From: Streptoalloteichus hindustanus
GTDB lineage: Bacteria; Actinomycetota; Actinomycetes; Mycobacteriales; Pseudonocardiaceae
Assembly: GCF_900129375.1 (NCBI RefSeq)
Contig: NZ_FQVN01000010.1
Coordinates: 1-64,000 of the forward strand
DNA length: 64,000 nt
Reading direction: 5' to 3'
Positions 28,692-36,557 of the stretch are shown here, piece after piece. Each line of letters starts with the position of its first letter. Positions within the stretch are counted from its first letter, which is position 1. The translations under genes were made by a program, and so were the position numbers. The notes beneath the pieces are model-generated. The model saw only the letters and a list, made by a program, of their open reading frames with translations, did no database searches and was not told where the DNA came from.

Positions 28692-29453
28692 ATGGTGATG
28701 CGACGCATTGTGATCGTCCTGGCGGTGATGGCTCTTGGAGGCGTACTCGCCGGCTGCTGGGAGGCTCGGCAGGCTGGTCATCCTCGGAGTGGCACGTCTC
28801 CGGCGATCAACACCAACGGCGGCGGCGACGCTGACGGCGACCGGCAGACGGACGAGACCCACGAGTACGGAGAACGAATCCTGACCGTGGCGCTCCGCAC
28901 GCAGGCCGCGTCCATCGACGTGGACGTGGGAGACGGGCCAGTCCGGGTGCGGGAGCGGATTCGGCACAGCGGCGATCCACCGCCCACTTCCCGCACAGTC
29001 GACGGCACGACCCTGCGACTGGAGAACCACGGGTGCGGCGCCGCGACCGACGACCGGGTCTGCGAGGTCGCCTACCAGCTCCGGCTCCCCCGGGACACGG
29101 CGCTTGAGGTGGACTCCGGCGCGGGTTCGGTGACGGTGCGGGGCCTCCACGGTGACCTCCGAGTCAACACCGGAGCCGGGCGCGTGCACGCCGTCGACCT
29201 GGGGAGCCGCAACGTCTCCGTGACCGCCCACGCGGGTGCCGTGAAGCTCGGCTTCGACCGACCACCAACACTGGCTGAGGTTCGGACCGAGGTCGGCGCG
29301 ATCGACGTGCGGGTTCCCGGGAACACGTCGTATGCCGTCGACGCCAGAACCAGAGTCGGCACGGCCAGGGTGGCGGCGAGCCACTCTCCCGGCGCGGACA
29401 ACCGGATCGTGCTTCGTTCGAACGCTGGCACGGTCTCCGTCGACTCCACCTGA
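28692..29453 (+). CDS. Lipoprotein with DUF4097-like beta-repeat domain
   Basis: 253 residues. Lipobox LAGC near residue 22 after a hydrophobic signal, then a polar linker and a right-handed beta-repeat region (SIDVDVGDGPVRV, LEVDSGAGSVTVRGLHGD, RVNTGAGRVHAVDL) of the DUF4097/adhesin-like type. Probably extracytoplasmic; function unknown. A TAGCGT hexamer about 50 bp upstream is a plausible -10. The start is ATG 28692 with GGGGAAGGGG upstream; 28698 is an alternative. Confidence 0.75.
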   Translation: MVMRRIVIVLAVMALGGVLAGCWEARQAGHPRSGTSPAINTNGGGDADGDRQTDETHEYGERILTVALRTQAASIDVDVGDGPVRVRERIRHSGDPPPTSRTVDGTTLRLENHGCGAATDDRVCEVAYQLRLPRDTALEVDSGAGSVTVRGLHGDLRVNTGAGRVHAVDLGSRNVSVTAHAGAVKLGFDRPPTLAEVRTEVGAIDVRVPGNTSYAVDARTRVGTARVAASHSPGADNRIVLRSNAGTVSVDST

Positions 29454-30191
29454 CGGCTCCTGCCAGGAGATACGGACACCACGAGAGGACGGGAACTGCC
29501 CCTCGCGAACCGGCCCGAGTTTGATCTTTACTTCACATCGAAGCCACCTGACCTCGGCACCCGTGACCAAGACCACGAAGCGCGTTGGGTCAGCTACAGC
29601 CCGCTTGGCGCGCTGGATGGCGAGCTACCCATCCCACGCCATTCCTCTCCGCGCGTTCCTCGCGCCGCCTCTTCCGGAGGCAGGAAAGCGGACGACGAAG
29701 ATTCCAGGAGGCGCCTCCACGTTACCGCGACAACGACGATCGGCACGTGCGGCGGTCGTTCACACCCTCAGCGCGGCCGTGAGTTAACCACCAAACCGCT
29801 ACCTCCACCGCCCGAAGCCTCCATTCCCTGTCGTGTACCGCACCTTCCACCCAGCCTGCCAGCCCTGACAGCGCCCCCAAGGCACACCCGCAACCACGGA
29901 CGTCCACGCACATGCCACAAGAAAGTCATTTTCCCGTAACAACAAAGACGCGAGAGACAAACACCACGAACGGAGTAATGTTGTCGACATAAACAAACCG
30001 AAAGTCCGTTCCGGTGCAAGCACTTCGAAGCGGAACGAGAGAGGCGGTCCTGCCCGACGCGCGAGCGGTGACATAGCGTCAGCAAATGGCCCCAGGTGTT
30101 CATGGAACGGACATCGATCAGCCATTCGCGTTAGCGGTGTATCCTTTCGTCCCGGTTCGCCGCTTCCGCCCCGTCCGGAGAAGCCCAGGGC
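29454..30191. other. 738-bp gene-free, AT-richer stretch
   Basis: Short frames exist on both strands but have Cys/Arg/Trp-rich nonsense composition and no ribosome-binding sites. 29,920-30,010 is clearly less GC-rich than the surroundings. A nested hairpin lies at 30007-30037 (CGTTCCG/CGGAACG enclosing GTGC-AA-GCAC). It may contain the promoter of the glycosyltransferase operon, a small RNA, or a decayed gene. Confidence 0.5.
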
Positions 30192-31748
30192 ATGTCACAA
30201 GTCGATCTTCCCGTTCCCTCGCCAGCCGCACCCGAGAGGTCACCGTTGCCGACGCCCGACAGACCGTCCTCCCGTCGGCGGCTCCGCGCCCTCGCCTCCC
30301 GGCACTGGCTGTTCGGTGTCCTGTTCGCCGCCGGGCTCGCGGTTCGGGTGCTGACCATGTGCTCCTACTGGCCGGCCTTCTGGTTCCTCACCGACAGCGG
30401 GCGCTACCTCGACGCCAGCGGCAACCTCCGGCCGGCGTCGGGCGTGAACGGCATCGGCTACCCCGCGCTGCTGCGGCTGCTCAGCCCGACCGACTCGCTG
30501 GCCACCGTCTCGGTGCTCCAGCACCTGGCGGGGCTCGGGCTGGGCGTCGCGATCTACGCCTTCCTCCGGCGCAGAGGGGTGCGGGCCTGGTTGGCGGCGC
30601 TCGGGACGGCGCCCGTGCTGCTCGACTCGCACCAGGTGGTGCTCGAGCACTACGTGATGTCGGACGTCCTGTTCATCGTGCTGCTCACCAGTGCCGCGCT
30701 GCTCCTGCTGTGGCGGGAGCGGCCGGGCGTGCTCGCCTGCCTGGTGGCCGGCGTGCTGATGTCGGCGGCGGTGCTCACCCGCTCGGTCGGGCTGGGGGTG
30801 GCCGGCATCCTCCTGCTCGTCCTGCTGGTCCGCCGCGCGGGGTGGAAGCAGTGCGGCGCGTTCGCACTCACGGTCGCCGTGCTGGTCGGCGGCTACCTGG
30901 AGTGGACGAGGCAGGAGACGGGCAAGGCGACCTTCAGCCCGCTGCAGGGCCGGTACCTCTACTCCCGCACCGCGAAGATCGCGGACTGCGACCGGCTGGA
31001 GCTCACCCCGGACCAGCGCAAGCTGTGCCCGAGCCAGCCGCTGGACCAGCGCCCCGAACGGGGTGACTGGTACCTGACCTTCGACCAGAACCTGGCCAGC
31101 TACCCGCTCTCGGCCGACGACTTCATCGGCGGCTTCGCCAAGGAGGTCATCCGCCAGCAGCCGGGGGACTACGCCTGGCTGGTGCTGCGGGACACCGCCC
31201 GCTACCTGCTGCCCGGCCAGGAGGTCGGTCCGGCGCACTCGTGCCTGTTCGGCTGGTGGGTCATGCCGGTGGACGTGCGCGACGAGGGCCCTGACCTGGC
31301 CCGCTGCAAGCCGTTCCTGGCCCAGCCCGACTCGTTCGGCTCGGCCCACGCCGACCCCGCGGCCGACCAGCCCAGCGCGCTGCGGAGGGCGTTGCACGTC
31401 TACTCGCAGCGCGTGCAGACCCCGCACCTCGCGCTCGGCCTGTCCGTCCTGCTGGCCGTGGCGGCGCTGGTGTTCCGCCCCCGCCGGCCGGGGTGGCGCG
31501 ACGGCCTGGACGGCTTCGTGCTCGTCGGCACCGGCCTCGCGATGATGGCCGCGTCCGTGGCCACGTCGATGTACGAGGTCCGCTACGGTGCGCCCTCGGT
31601 CGTGCTGATGGCGGTCGGCGGGGCGCTCGCCGCGCACCGCCTGATCACCGCCGGCTCCCGTTCCGCGGAGCGGGTCCCTTCCCCGACGGACGAGGACAGC
31701 GGCTCCGACCGGGCCGCTCCGAACAAGGTCGACGTGGAGACCTCGTGA
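30192..31748 (+). CDS. Polytopic glycosyltransferase-like membrane protein (GT-C/PMT type)
   Basis: 518 residues with about ten transmembrane helices after a Pro/Ser-rich cytoplasmic N-terminus. An early loop has FLTDSGRYLDASGNLRP, in the position where GT-C glycosyltransferases (PMT/ArnT/GT39-like) have the catalytic acidic residue; a large extracytoplasmic loop (about residues 240-400) contains several cysteines. Such proteins use polyprenyl-phosphate sugars as donors. The next gene is a polyprenyl-phosphate glycosyltransferase, overlapping by GTGA, so this gene likely uses its product to modify an envelope substrate. The substrate is unknown. Confidence 0.78.
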   Translation: MSQVDLPVPSPAAPERSPLPTPDRPSSRRRLRALASRHWLFGVLFAAGLAVRVLTMCSYWPAFWFLTDSGRYLDASGNLRPASGVNGIGYPALLRLLSPTDSLATVSVLQHLAGLGLGVAIYAFLRRRGVRAWLAALGTAPVLLDSHQVVLEHYVMSDVLFIVLLTSAALLLLWRERPGVLACLVAGVLMSAAVLTRSVGLGVAGILLLVLLVRRAGWKQCGAFALTVAVLVGGYLEWTRQETGKATFSPLQGRYLYSRTAKIADCDRLELTPDQRKLCPSQPLDQRPERGDWYLTFDQNLASYPLSADDFIGGFAKEVIRQQPGDYAWLVLRDTARYLLPGQEVGPAHSCLFGWWVMPVDVRDEGPDLARCKPFLAQPDSFGSAHADPAADQPSALRRALHVYSQRVQTPHLALGLSVLLAVAALVFRPRRPGWRDGLDGFVLVGTGLAMMAASVATSMYEVRYGAPSVVLMAVGGALAAHRLITAGSRSAERVPSPTDEDSGSDRAAPNKVDVETS

Positions 31749-32977
31749 ACGACAAGCTCGAAGTGACCGTGCTCCTGCCCTGTCTGAACGAGGCGGAGAC
31801 ACTCGCCGTGTGCGTCACCAAGGCGCGCCGCAGCCTGGAGGAACTGGGCGTGGCCGGTGAGGTGCTGGTGTCCGACAACGGCAGCACCGACGGCTCCCAG
31901 CGCATCGCCGAGGAACACGGCGCGCGGGTGGTGCACGCCCCGATCAAGGGCTACGGCGGCGCCCTGCTGGCCGGCATCAAGGCGGCACGCGGCCGGTACG
32001 TGATCATGGCCGACGCGGACGACTCCTACGACCTGAGCAACCTCGGGCCGTTCGTCGAGGGCCTGCGCAAGGGCCACGACGTGGTGATGGGCAACCGGTT
32101 CCGGGGCGGCATCGCGCCCGGCGCCATGCCGCCGCTGCACCGCTACCTCGGCAACCCCGTGCTGAGCTGGCTCGGCCGGGTGTTGTTCGGACTCAGGAGC
32201 GTCCGCGACTTCCACTGCGGCATCCGGGGCTTCAACCGGGAGCGCGTCCTCGCGCTGGGGCTGTGCATGCCGGGCATGGAGTTCGCCTCGGAGCTGGTCG
32301 TGCGGGCCGCGCTGGCCGGCTACGACATCGTCGAGGTGCCGACCACGCTGCAGCCGGACGGCCGGTCCCGGCCACCGCACCTGCGGACCTGGCGGGACGG
32401 CTGGCGGCACCTGCGCTTCCTGCTCATGTTCGCCCCGGGCAAGACCCTGATCGCGCCCGGCACGATTTTGCTGGTGCTCGGCCTGGTCGGCACCGTGGCG
32501 TTGACCAGGGGTCCGGTCACCGTCGCCGGGGTGCGGTTCGACATCGCCGCGCTGGTGTACGCCAGCCTGCTGGTTCTGGTCGCGGTGCAGCTGTTGTTGT
32601 TCGGCGCCTGCGCGAAGATCTACGGACGCAGCTCGGGCATCCTCCGCGACGACAACAGCCCGCTCTGGCTGTCGTTGATGCGGTTCGAGGTCATGCTCGG
32701 CGCGGGGCTCGCGCTGATCGCGGCCGGCCTGGTCGGCACGGTCGGCGCGGTGTCCTGGTGGGGTTCGCGCGGCTTCGCCGACCTGGAGCCGCAGACGATC
32801 ATCCGCATCGTGATGCCCTCGGCCACCGCGATCGGCGTGGGCGTGGTGTCGTTGTTCTCCGGCCTGCTGACCAGCCTGCTCGCCCTGCGCGGGGTGGGCC
32901 GTCCGTCGCCGCAGGACCGCGGCGCGGTGCGGGACGTCGCGACGGCCGAGGAGACGGAGCTCGCCAAGAGCGTCTGA
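31745..32977 (+). CDS. Polyprenyl-phosphate glycosyltransferase, family 2 (GtrB/DPM1-like)
   Basis: 410 residues. The GT-A domain has VLLPCLNEAETL, DNGSTDGS and MADADDSYDL (metal-binding Asp motif), characteristic of dolichyl/undecaprenyl-phosphate hexosyltransferases. After residue 230 are about four C-terminal transmembrane helices. It would transfer a nucleotide sugar to undecaprenyl phosphate on the cytoplasmic face. The GTG at 31745 overlaps the stop of the preceding membrane protein, indicating a donor-acceptor pair. Followed by a terminator. Confidence 0.88.
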   Translation: MNDKLEVTVLLPCLNEAETLAVCVTKARRSLEELGVAGEVLVSDNGSTDGSQRIAEEHGARVVHAPIKGYGGALLAGIKAARGRYVIMADADDSYDLSNLGPFVEGLRKGHDVVMGNRFRGGIAPGAMPPLHRYLGNPVLSWLGRVLFGLRSVRDFHCGIRGFNRERVLALGLCMPGMEFASELVVRAALAGYDIVEVPTTLQPDGRSRPPHLRTWRDGWRHLRFLLMFAPGKTLIAPGTILLVLGLVGTVALTRGPVTVAGVRFDIAALVYASLLVLVAVQLLLFGACAKIYGRSSGILRDDNSPLWLSLMRFEVMLGAGLALIAAGLVGTVGAVSWWGSRGFADLEPQTIIRIVMPSATAIGVGVVSLFSGLLTSLLALRGVGRPSPQDRGAVRDVATAEETELAKSV

Positions 32978-32997
32978 GGTCCGCGCGGGACCGACCG

Positions 32998-33027
32998 GGG
33001 GTGCGTCAGCGGCCGCTGGCGCACCCC
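32998..33027. terminator. Terminator of the glycosyltransferase operon
   Basis: Palindromic hairpin with 15-nt arms 32998-33012 (GGGGTGCGTCAGCGG) and 33013-33027, one G-T wobble, 20 bases after the stop. Confidence 0.85.
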
Positions 33028-33153
33028 TTCCGCTTCGGGAGACCCACGGGCGGGGCAGAAGTCGCCACACACGGCGATCTGAGCGCACGAAACCGCTTGC
33101 CCTTGTTCGCCTATGGCCGCGCCCCGGAAAAGCGCTCTCCCGCCCGCTCAGCC

Positions 33154-33206
33154 CTCCGGACAGCCCCCACCCACCCTGGGGGGCGAGCCCTGCTCCAGCC
33201 TATCGG
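33154..33206. repeat. 53-nt intergenic element, copy 2 of 4
   Basis: Differs from copy 1 by one base (CCCACCC for CCCGCCC in the hairpin loop). Lies between convergent transcripts (glycosyltransferase operon and tRNA) in the gap 32978-33553, and is followed 35 bp later by a pair of DnaA-like boxes. Confidence 0.9.
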
Positions 33207-33235
33207 CTCGGCGCCCGCGGCCGAAGCCACTCGGG

Positions 33236-33269
33236 CTCCACTGTGGACAATTCGAGTACCTGTGGACAA
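33236..33269. promoter_or_regulatory. Pair of DnaA-box-like sites next to repeat copy 2
   Basis: CTGTGGACAA at 33241-33250 and 33260-33269, starts 19 bp apart, the first forming most of a CTCCACTGTGGAC palindrome. Same arrangement as at 3597 and 40583. Confidence 0.6.
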
Positions 33270-33553
33270 CACGCCGAGAATCGCAGGAAAACGAATTGAC
33301 GAATCAACTACTTCTCCTGCTCGCCGGTCGGCCACCCCAGCCTCTCCGGCCCGGCGCAATCGGGACGGCACCGGTCGCGGTGGGCCGCCACCGGGCGACA
33401 CTCGCTTTCCTCCACGCTGCGTGATGTTTCCGGCCCCGAACCTGACCGCGTTCGGCGCAGCGACCGACCCCACTTGGGGTAACTTCCCCAGACAAGATCA
33501 GCCTCTCGCCTGTTTTTCCAGGTGAGAGGCCGATCGGGTTTGGTTACGGAGAG

Positions 33554-33627
33554 TGCCCCCGATCGGATTCGAACCGACACTGGAACCCTTTTAAGGGGCC
33601 TGCCTCTACCGATTGGGCTACGGGGGC
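33554..33627 (-). tRNA. tRNA, anticodon UAA by position (would read UUA), class I structure
   Basis: 74 nt. Acceptor stem GCCCCCG/CGGGGGC (7 bp), D arm GCC...GGC with a GG-containing loop, anticodon stem GGCCC/GGGTT (two G-U pairs), loop CTTAAAA, five-base variable region CCAGT, T arm GTCGG-TTCGAAT-CCGAT, discriminator A, CCA not encoded. Loop position 34-36 reads UAA, which decodes leucine UUA; but bacterial tRNA-Leu has a long variable arm, absent here. It is either a special class I tRNA or misassigned by anticodon. Confidence 0.85.
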
Positions 33628-33727
33628 AGGAGGAGCCTAGGGCCTTTCGCCGCGCTTGCGAACGGACTTGACCACAACTCCCCCGCCCGGCCCAGTGACC
33701 AACCGTGTTGACTCGGCCGCATGGAGC

Positions 33728-33757
33728 AACGGGTGCCGACGCGCGTCGGCACCCGTT
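33728..33757. terminator. Terminator of the peptide/ATP-grasp/SagB operon
   Basis: A perfect 30-nt palindrome (AACGGGTGCCGACGC and its complement), 66 bp beyond the SagB-like gene stop. Confidence 0.85.
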
Positions 33758-33823
33758 CGACACCCTCGACCGGACCTCGCTCCGGCCTCCGCGACTCCTG
33801 TCCCGGCGTCCCCCCGCCCCGCG

Positions 33824-34900
33824 TCAGCGCCGCCGGCGGGGACGCCCCAGCGCGGTGACCCCGAGCACGATCTCGTGGTGGGGGTCGCAGCCCAGGACCT
33901 CCTCCACCAGCTCGTCCCGCAGCGCGGCGGTGAAACCCACCCGCAGCCCCATGGCCGTTGCCACGAGGTACGCGGTCTGCGAGAGGTGCCCGACGTCCAT
34001 CTGCACCACGCGGTAGGCGCGCGCCGTGTCGTACTTCCACCGCGTGCGCCCCAGCACGGCCGTGTAGTAGATCGCGGCCGCCGCCTCGCCGACCCACTCC
34101 TGGTCGCCGGCCGAGGTCGCGACCTGCTCCGGGGTCCACGTGGTTCCCAGCGGCTCCAGCACGTGCCGCGCGGCGTCGTAGTGGTACCAGCCCGGTTCCA
34201 GGCCCTCGACGCGCTGCGCGTGCAGGTACAGCTCGACGGGGTGGCGGCCGCCGCCGGACGGGCTCGTCTTCAACACGGTGCCGGAGCGGCCGATCGCGCC
34301 CTTGACCGGCAGCGGGCCGCCGACGATCCGCAGCAGGTGCCCCAGCTCGGCCAGGTCGAGCGGCTGCTCGCCGAACCGCCGGGTGGTGCGCCGCTCCAAC
34401 AGCACCTGCAGCAACGGGCGGTTGGCCCAGTCCGGCAGGCCGTTGCCCTTCGGCAGCTCCACCGGACCGGTGCCGACGCGCTTGAACGGCGGTGGCGGCG
34501 GGTTCGTGGCGAGCTTGTCGTCCAGCTCCGCGTCCTGCTCGGTCCAGCTCGCGTAGCGGGTGTCGCCCAGCGTCCTGGTCGCGAAGTGGAAGTGCCGGGC
34601 GGAGGAGCCCCAACTGGCCCATGCCGCCAGCAACGCCTGTTCCTCGCCGTGCTCGGCGGACCCCTCGACCACGAGCACCCTGGCCTCGACCAGCTCGTCG
34701 ACGACCTTGCGCACCGCGGCGGCGTCCTCAGGCGCCAGCTCGGCGCAGACCTCGTCCGGGTCGGCGAACTCGGCGAAGGCCCGGCACACCCGCTCGGCGA
34801 CCTCGGTCAGCTCGAACTGCCGGTGGTGGAGGTAGTCATCCCAGACCAGGCGCCCGCGCTCGTAGAACAGGGCCGCGTACTCAGCGACCTTGACCCGCAT
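33824..34900 (-). CDS. SagB-type FMN-dependent dehydrogenase (nitroreductase fold) with N-terminal winged-helix domain
   Basis: 358 residues. Residues 1-80 look like a PqqD/RRE-type winged helix (alternating strands then helices ending in VVDELVEARVLVVE). Residues 160-355 form a SagB/ThcOx nitroreductase domain: LLERRTTRRFGEQPLDLAELGHLLR, SPSGGGRHPVELYL (FMN-binding signature, about 213-226) and a C-terminal CDPHHEIVLGVTALG. SagB enzymes oxidise azolines to azoles in peptide natural products. No YcaO cyclodehydratase is nearby, so the substrate reaction here differs. Overlaps the ATP-grasp gene by 20 nt with AGGAG before the ATG at 34900. FMN binding is inferred from the fold. Confidence 0.88.
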   Translation of the reverse strand: MRVKVAEYAALFYERGRLVWDDYLHHRQFELTEVAERVCRAFAEFADPDEVCAELAPEDAAAVRKVVDELVEARVLVVEGSAEHGEEQALLAAWASWGSSARHFHFATRTLGDTRYASWTEQDAELDDKLATNPPPPPFKRVGTGPVELPKGNGLPDWANRPLLQVLLERRTTRRFGEQPLDLAELGHLLRIVGGPLPVKGAIGRSGTVLKTSPSGGGRHPVELYLHAQRVEGLEPGWYHYDAARHVLEPLGTTWTPEQVATSAGDQEWVGEAAAAIYYTAVLGRTRWKYDTARAYRVVQMDVGHLSQTAYLVATAMGLRVGFTAALRDELVEEVLGCDPHHEIVLGVTALGRPRRRR

Positions 34901-36185
34901 ACCGCAGCTCCTCGAAGCGCGCGGCCACCCACGCGTGCACGGCATCGGACACCTCGGTGGTTCCGGCTCGATGCTCGAACCAGCGCCAGTCGCAGTTCAC
35001 GTTCACCTCAAGGAAGACGTGCTCGCCCTCGACCGCGAGCAGATCGAAGGCGGCAACCTGGAGCCGCCAGTGTCGGGTCAGCGCGAGCAGTCTTTCACCC
35101 AACGCGAGGGGAAGGTGCGCACGGTCCACCGTGACGGCCTCCGGATCGACCCACAGCTGGGCGGGATCGTCCTTGCGCACGCGGTAGGTGATCAGGCGCT
35201 CACCGACGACGAACACGCGGAGCTCGTGGTCGGCGTCGAGGTACTGCTGGACGATGACCGGCGCGGGCTCGGGGGTCTCGCCCGCCCGGTTGACGTCGAG
35301 CGGGCGCGGGAACAGCCCGTGCAACGCGCCGGGGCGCGGCTCCAGCAGGTGGTGCCCGGTGCTCTTGACCACACAGGGGCCGCCGCCCGGGCGGTTGCGG
35401 CCCGGCCAGGTGGTGACGGCCGTGCGCGGCACCCGCAGGCCGAACGCGGCGGCGTCGGTGAGCTGGGTGAGCCGGTCCAGGTGCGCGGTGTGCCGGGCCG
35501 GGTTGACGTGGGACCAGTCGGCGCGGGTGGCCAGCCAGTCGGCCAGCGCCTGCCACTGGGTGCGCGCGTAGGCGCCGGCGACTGTGCGGGGGTCGACGGG
35601 CAGCGCGGTGAGGTCGAAGTGCCGTCGCCACACCAGGACCGGGCGCAGCAGCCAGCGGTCGAGCTCGATGATCGGGGTGTCGACGTGGACGGTGAGCGCG
35701 AGGTCGAGGCAGCGGTCGACGTCGATCCGGGCCATCCGGACGCCGTGCTCGGCCAGCGCGAGCGACAGCTCGTTCATCTCCATGTCGGCCGCGCGGGCCA
35801 ACACCAGCACGCAGGGCACGGGCTCCCCGCCGGGGTCGGCGACCAGGTCGCCGCCGTGCACCCGCTCCTGGAAGTCCAGGCAGGTGGCGGGAGCGCGGAA
35901 GAAGTAGTCCTGCCCCTGGAGCAGCAGGGGCGCCGGTCGATCGGTGATCCGGGACCGCGAGATCAGCGACTGGGGCGCCGGAGGGCGCGTGGCCGGGGGC
36001 TGCGCGGCCGCGTGGTGTGCGGCCGGGGGTTGCGCGGCCGGGGCGAGGGGAGCCGGAGCCTGCGGAGTCAACGGGGCGGTCGGGGTCCGGGTGGCCGCGA
36101 GCGGGGGCCGGTCCGGTAACGCGTGGTCCACGAGGGGCCCGGGCGGGAGGGGATTGTCCTGCCCGTCCCGCCCGGCGCCGCGCAC
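34881..36185 (-). CDS. Graspetide-type ATP-grasp ligase
   Basis: 434 residues from the GTG at 36185, one base after the peptide gene stop (TGACGTG). Residues 1-80 are a Pro/Ala-rich, probably disordered leader. Residues 84-240 resemble the MvdC/MvdD N-domain (LVWRRHFDLTALP, then WSHVNPARHTAHLDRLTQL). The ATP-grasp fold follows: AFGLRVPRTAVTTWPG, a K274 in CVVKSTG, QQYLDADHELRVFVVG, D381 in VAAFDLL and the metal ligands E393/N395 in FLEVNVNCDWRWFE. Graspetide ligases make ester or amide cross-links between side chains of precursor peptides using ATP. The neighbouring peptide gene and SagB enzyme support a peptide substrate. Confidence 0.85.
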   Translation of the reverse strand: MRGAGRDGQDNPLPPGPLVDHALPDRPPLAATRTPTAPLTPQAPAPLAPAAQPPAAHHAAAQPPATRPPAPQSLISRSRITDRPAPLLLQGQDYFFRAPATCLDFQERVHGGDLVADPGGEPVPCVLVLARAADMEMNELSLALAEHGVRMARIDVDRCLDLALTVHVDTPIIELDRWLLRPVLVWRRHFDLTALPVDPRTVAGAYARTQWQALADWLATRADWSHVNPARHTAHLDRLTQLTDAAAFGLRVPRTAVTTWPGRNRPGGGPCVVKSTGHHLLEPRPGALHGLFPRPLDVNRAGETPEPAPVIVQQYLDADHELRVFVVGERLITYRVRKDDPAQLWVDPEAVTVDRAHLPLALGERLLALTRHWRLQVAAFDLLAVEGEHVFLEVNVNCDWRWFEHRAGTTEVSDAVHAWVAARFEELRYAGQGR

Positions 36186-36186
36186 G

Positions 36187-36309
36187 TCAGTCGTCCTTCT
36201 TCCGAGCGTAGATCTTGTGGGCCCTGGCGTACTCGGAGGCGTACTCGGCCAACACGCCGTCCTCGACCTCACCCCGGCGGACCCGCGCCGCCAACTCCTG
36301 CAGCGACAT
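36187..36309 (-). CDS. 40-residue putative precursor peptide
   Basis: ATG at 36309 with GGGGAGAGG eight bases upstream, first gene of a tightly coupled operon. The N-terminal half (MSLQELAARVRRGEVEDGVL) is an amphipathic helix plausible as a leader. The C-terminal half (AEYASEYARAHKIYARKKDD) has three tyrosines (23, 27, 34), three lysines (32, 37, 38) and terminal Asp-Asp, i.e. both acidic and amine side chains for ATP-grasp cross-linking. No Ser/Thr-rich microviridin-type core and no Cys. Not recognised as a known precursor. A small regulatory subunit is the alternative. Confidence 0.7.
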   Translation of the reverse strand: MSLQELAARVRRGEVEDGVLAEYASEYARAHKIYARKKDD

Positions 36310-36345
36310 GGCGGTCACCTCTCCCCACACGGTGTTCACACTTTC

Positions 36346-36415
36346 AGGTGATACACCTCGGGTAGTCTCGGTTTCACCTAACGCAAAGTCAAGTCGGTTC
36401 GGTGATTTTGTCACC
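36346..36415 (-). promoter_or_regulatory. Repeated AGGTG/CACCT motifs in the promoter of the peptide operon
   Basis: Perfect dyad AGGTG-ATA-CACCT (36346-36358), half-site TTTCACCTAA (36372-36381) and dyad GGTGA-TTTTG-TCACC (36401-36415) within 70 bp upstream of the peptide ATG. A TTGACT hexamer on the minus strand (near 36388-36393) may be a -35. This looks like an operator array for an unlinked regulator. The gap 36310-36557 has no gene. Confidence 0.5.
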
Positions 36416-36470
36416 TGAGGAGAGCAACCTCCGCCAACGATTGGCGTACGAGGCCACCACCGAACACGAC

Positions 36471-36501
36471 GTCGCCCGGAGCCTACGCGACTCCGGGCGA
36501 C
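36471..36501. terminator. Terminator of ndh
   Basis: An 11-bp perfect stem (GTCGCCCGGAG, 36471-36481, with 36491-36501) and 9-nt loop, 57 bp beyond the ndh stop and upstream of the peptide-operon promoter, which insulates the two. Confidence 0.8.
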
Positions 36502-36557
36502 GATCGACTCCATCCGGCGGACTCCCCCCGGCCCCACGGCCGGCCCGGAGCGCGCGG

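Noticed and set aside
29768-30125. Two overlapping minus-strand reading frames in the AT-richer gap
   Set aside because: No ribosome-binding sites, Cys/Arg/Trp-rich composition and no protein-like periodicity.
33824-36309. Classical thiazole/oxazole-modified microcin cluster
   Set aside because: SagB-type enzyme is present, but no YcaO/E1-like cyclodehydratase and no Cys/Ser/Thr-rich precursor were found.
36310-36537. Longer version of the 40-residue peptide (to 116 codons)
   Set aside because: It would run through the operator-like dyads; composition upstream is Arg/Trp-rich, and a strong ribosome-binding site precedes the internal ATG at 36309.
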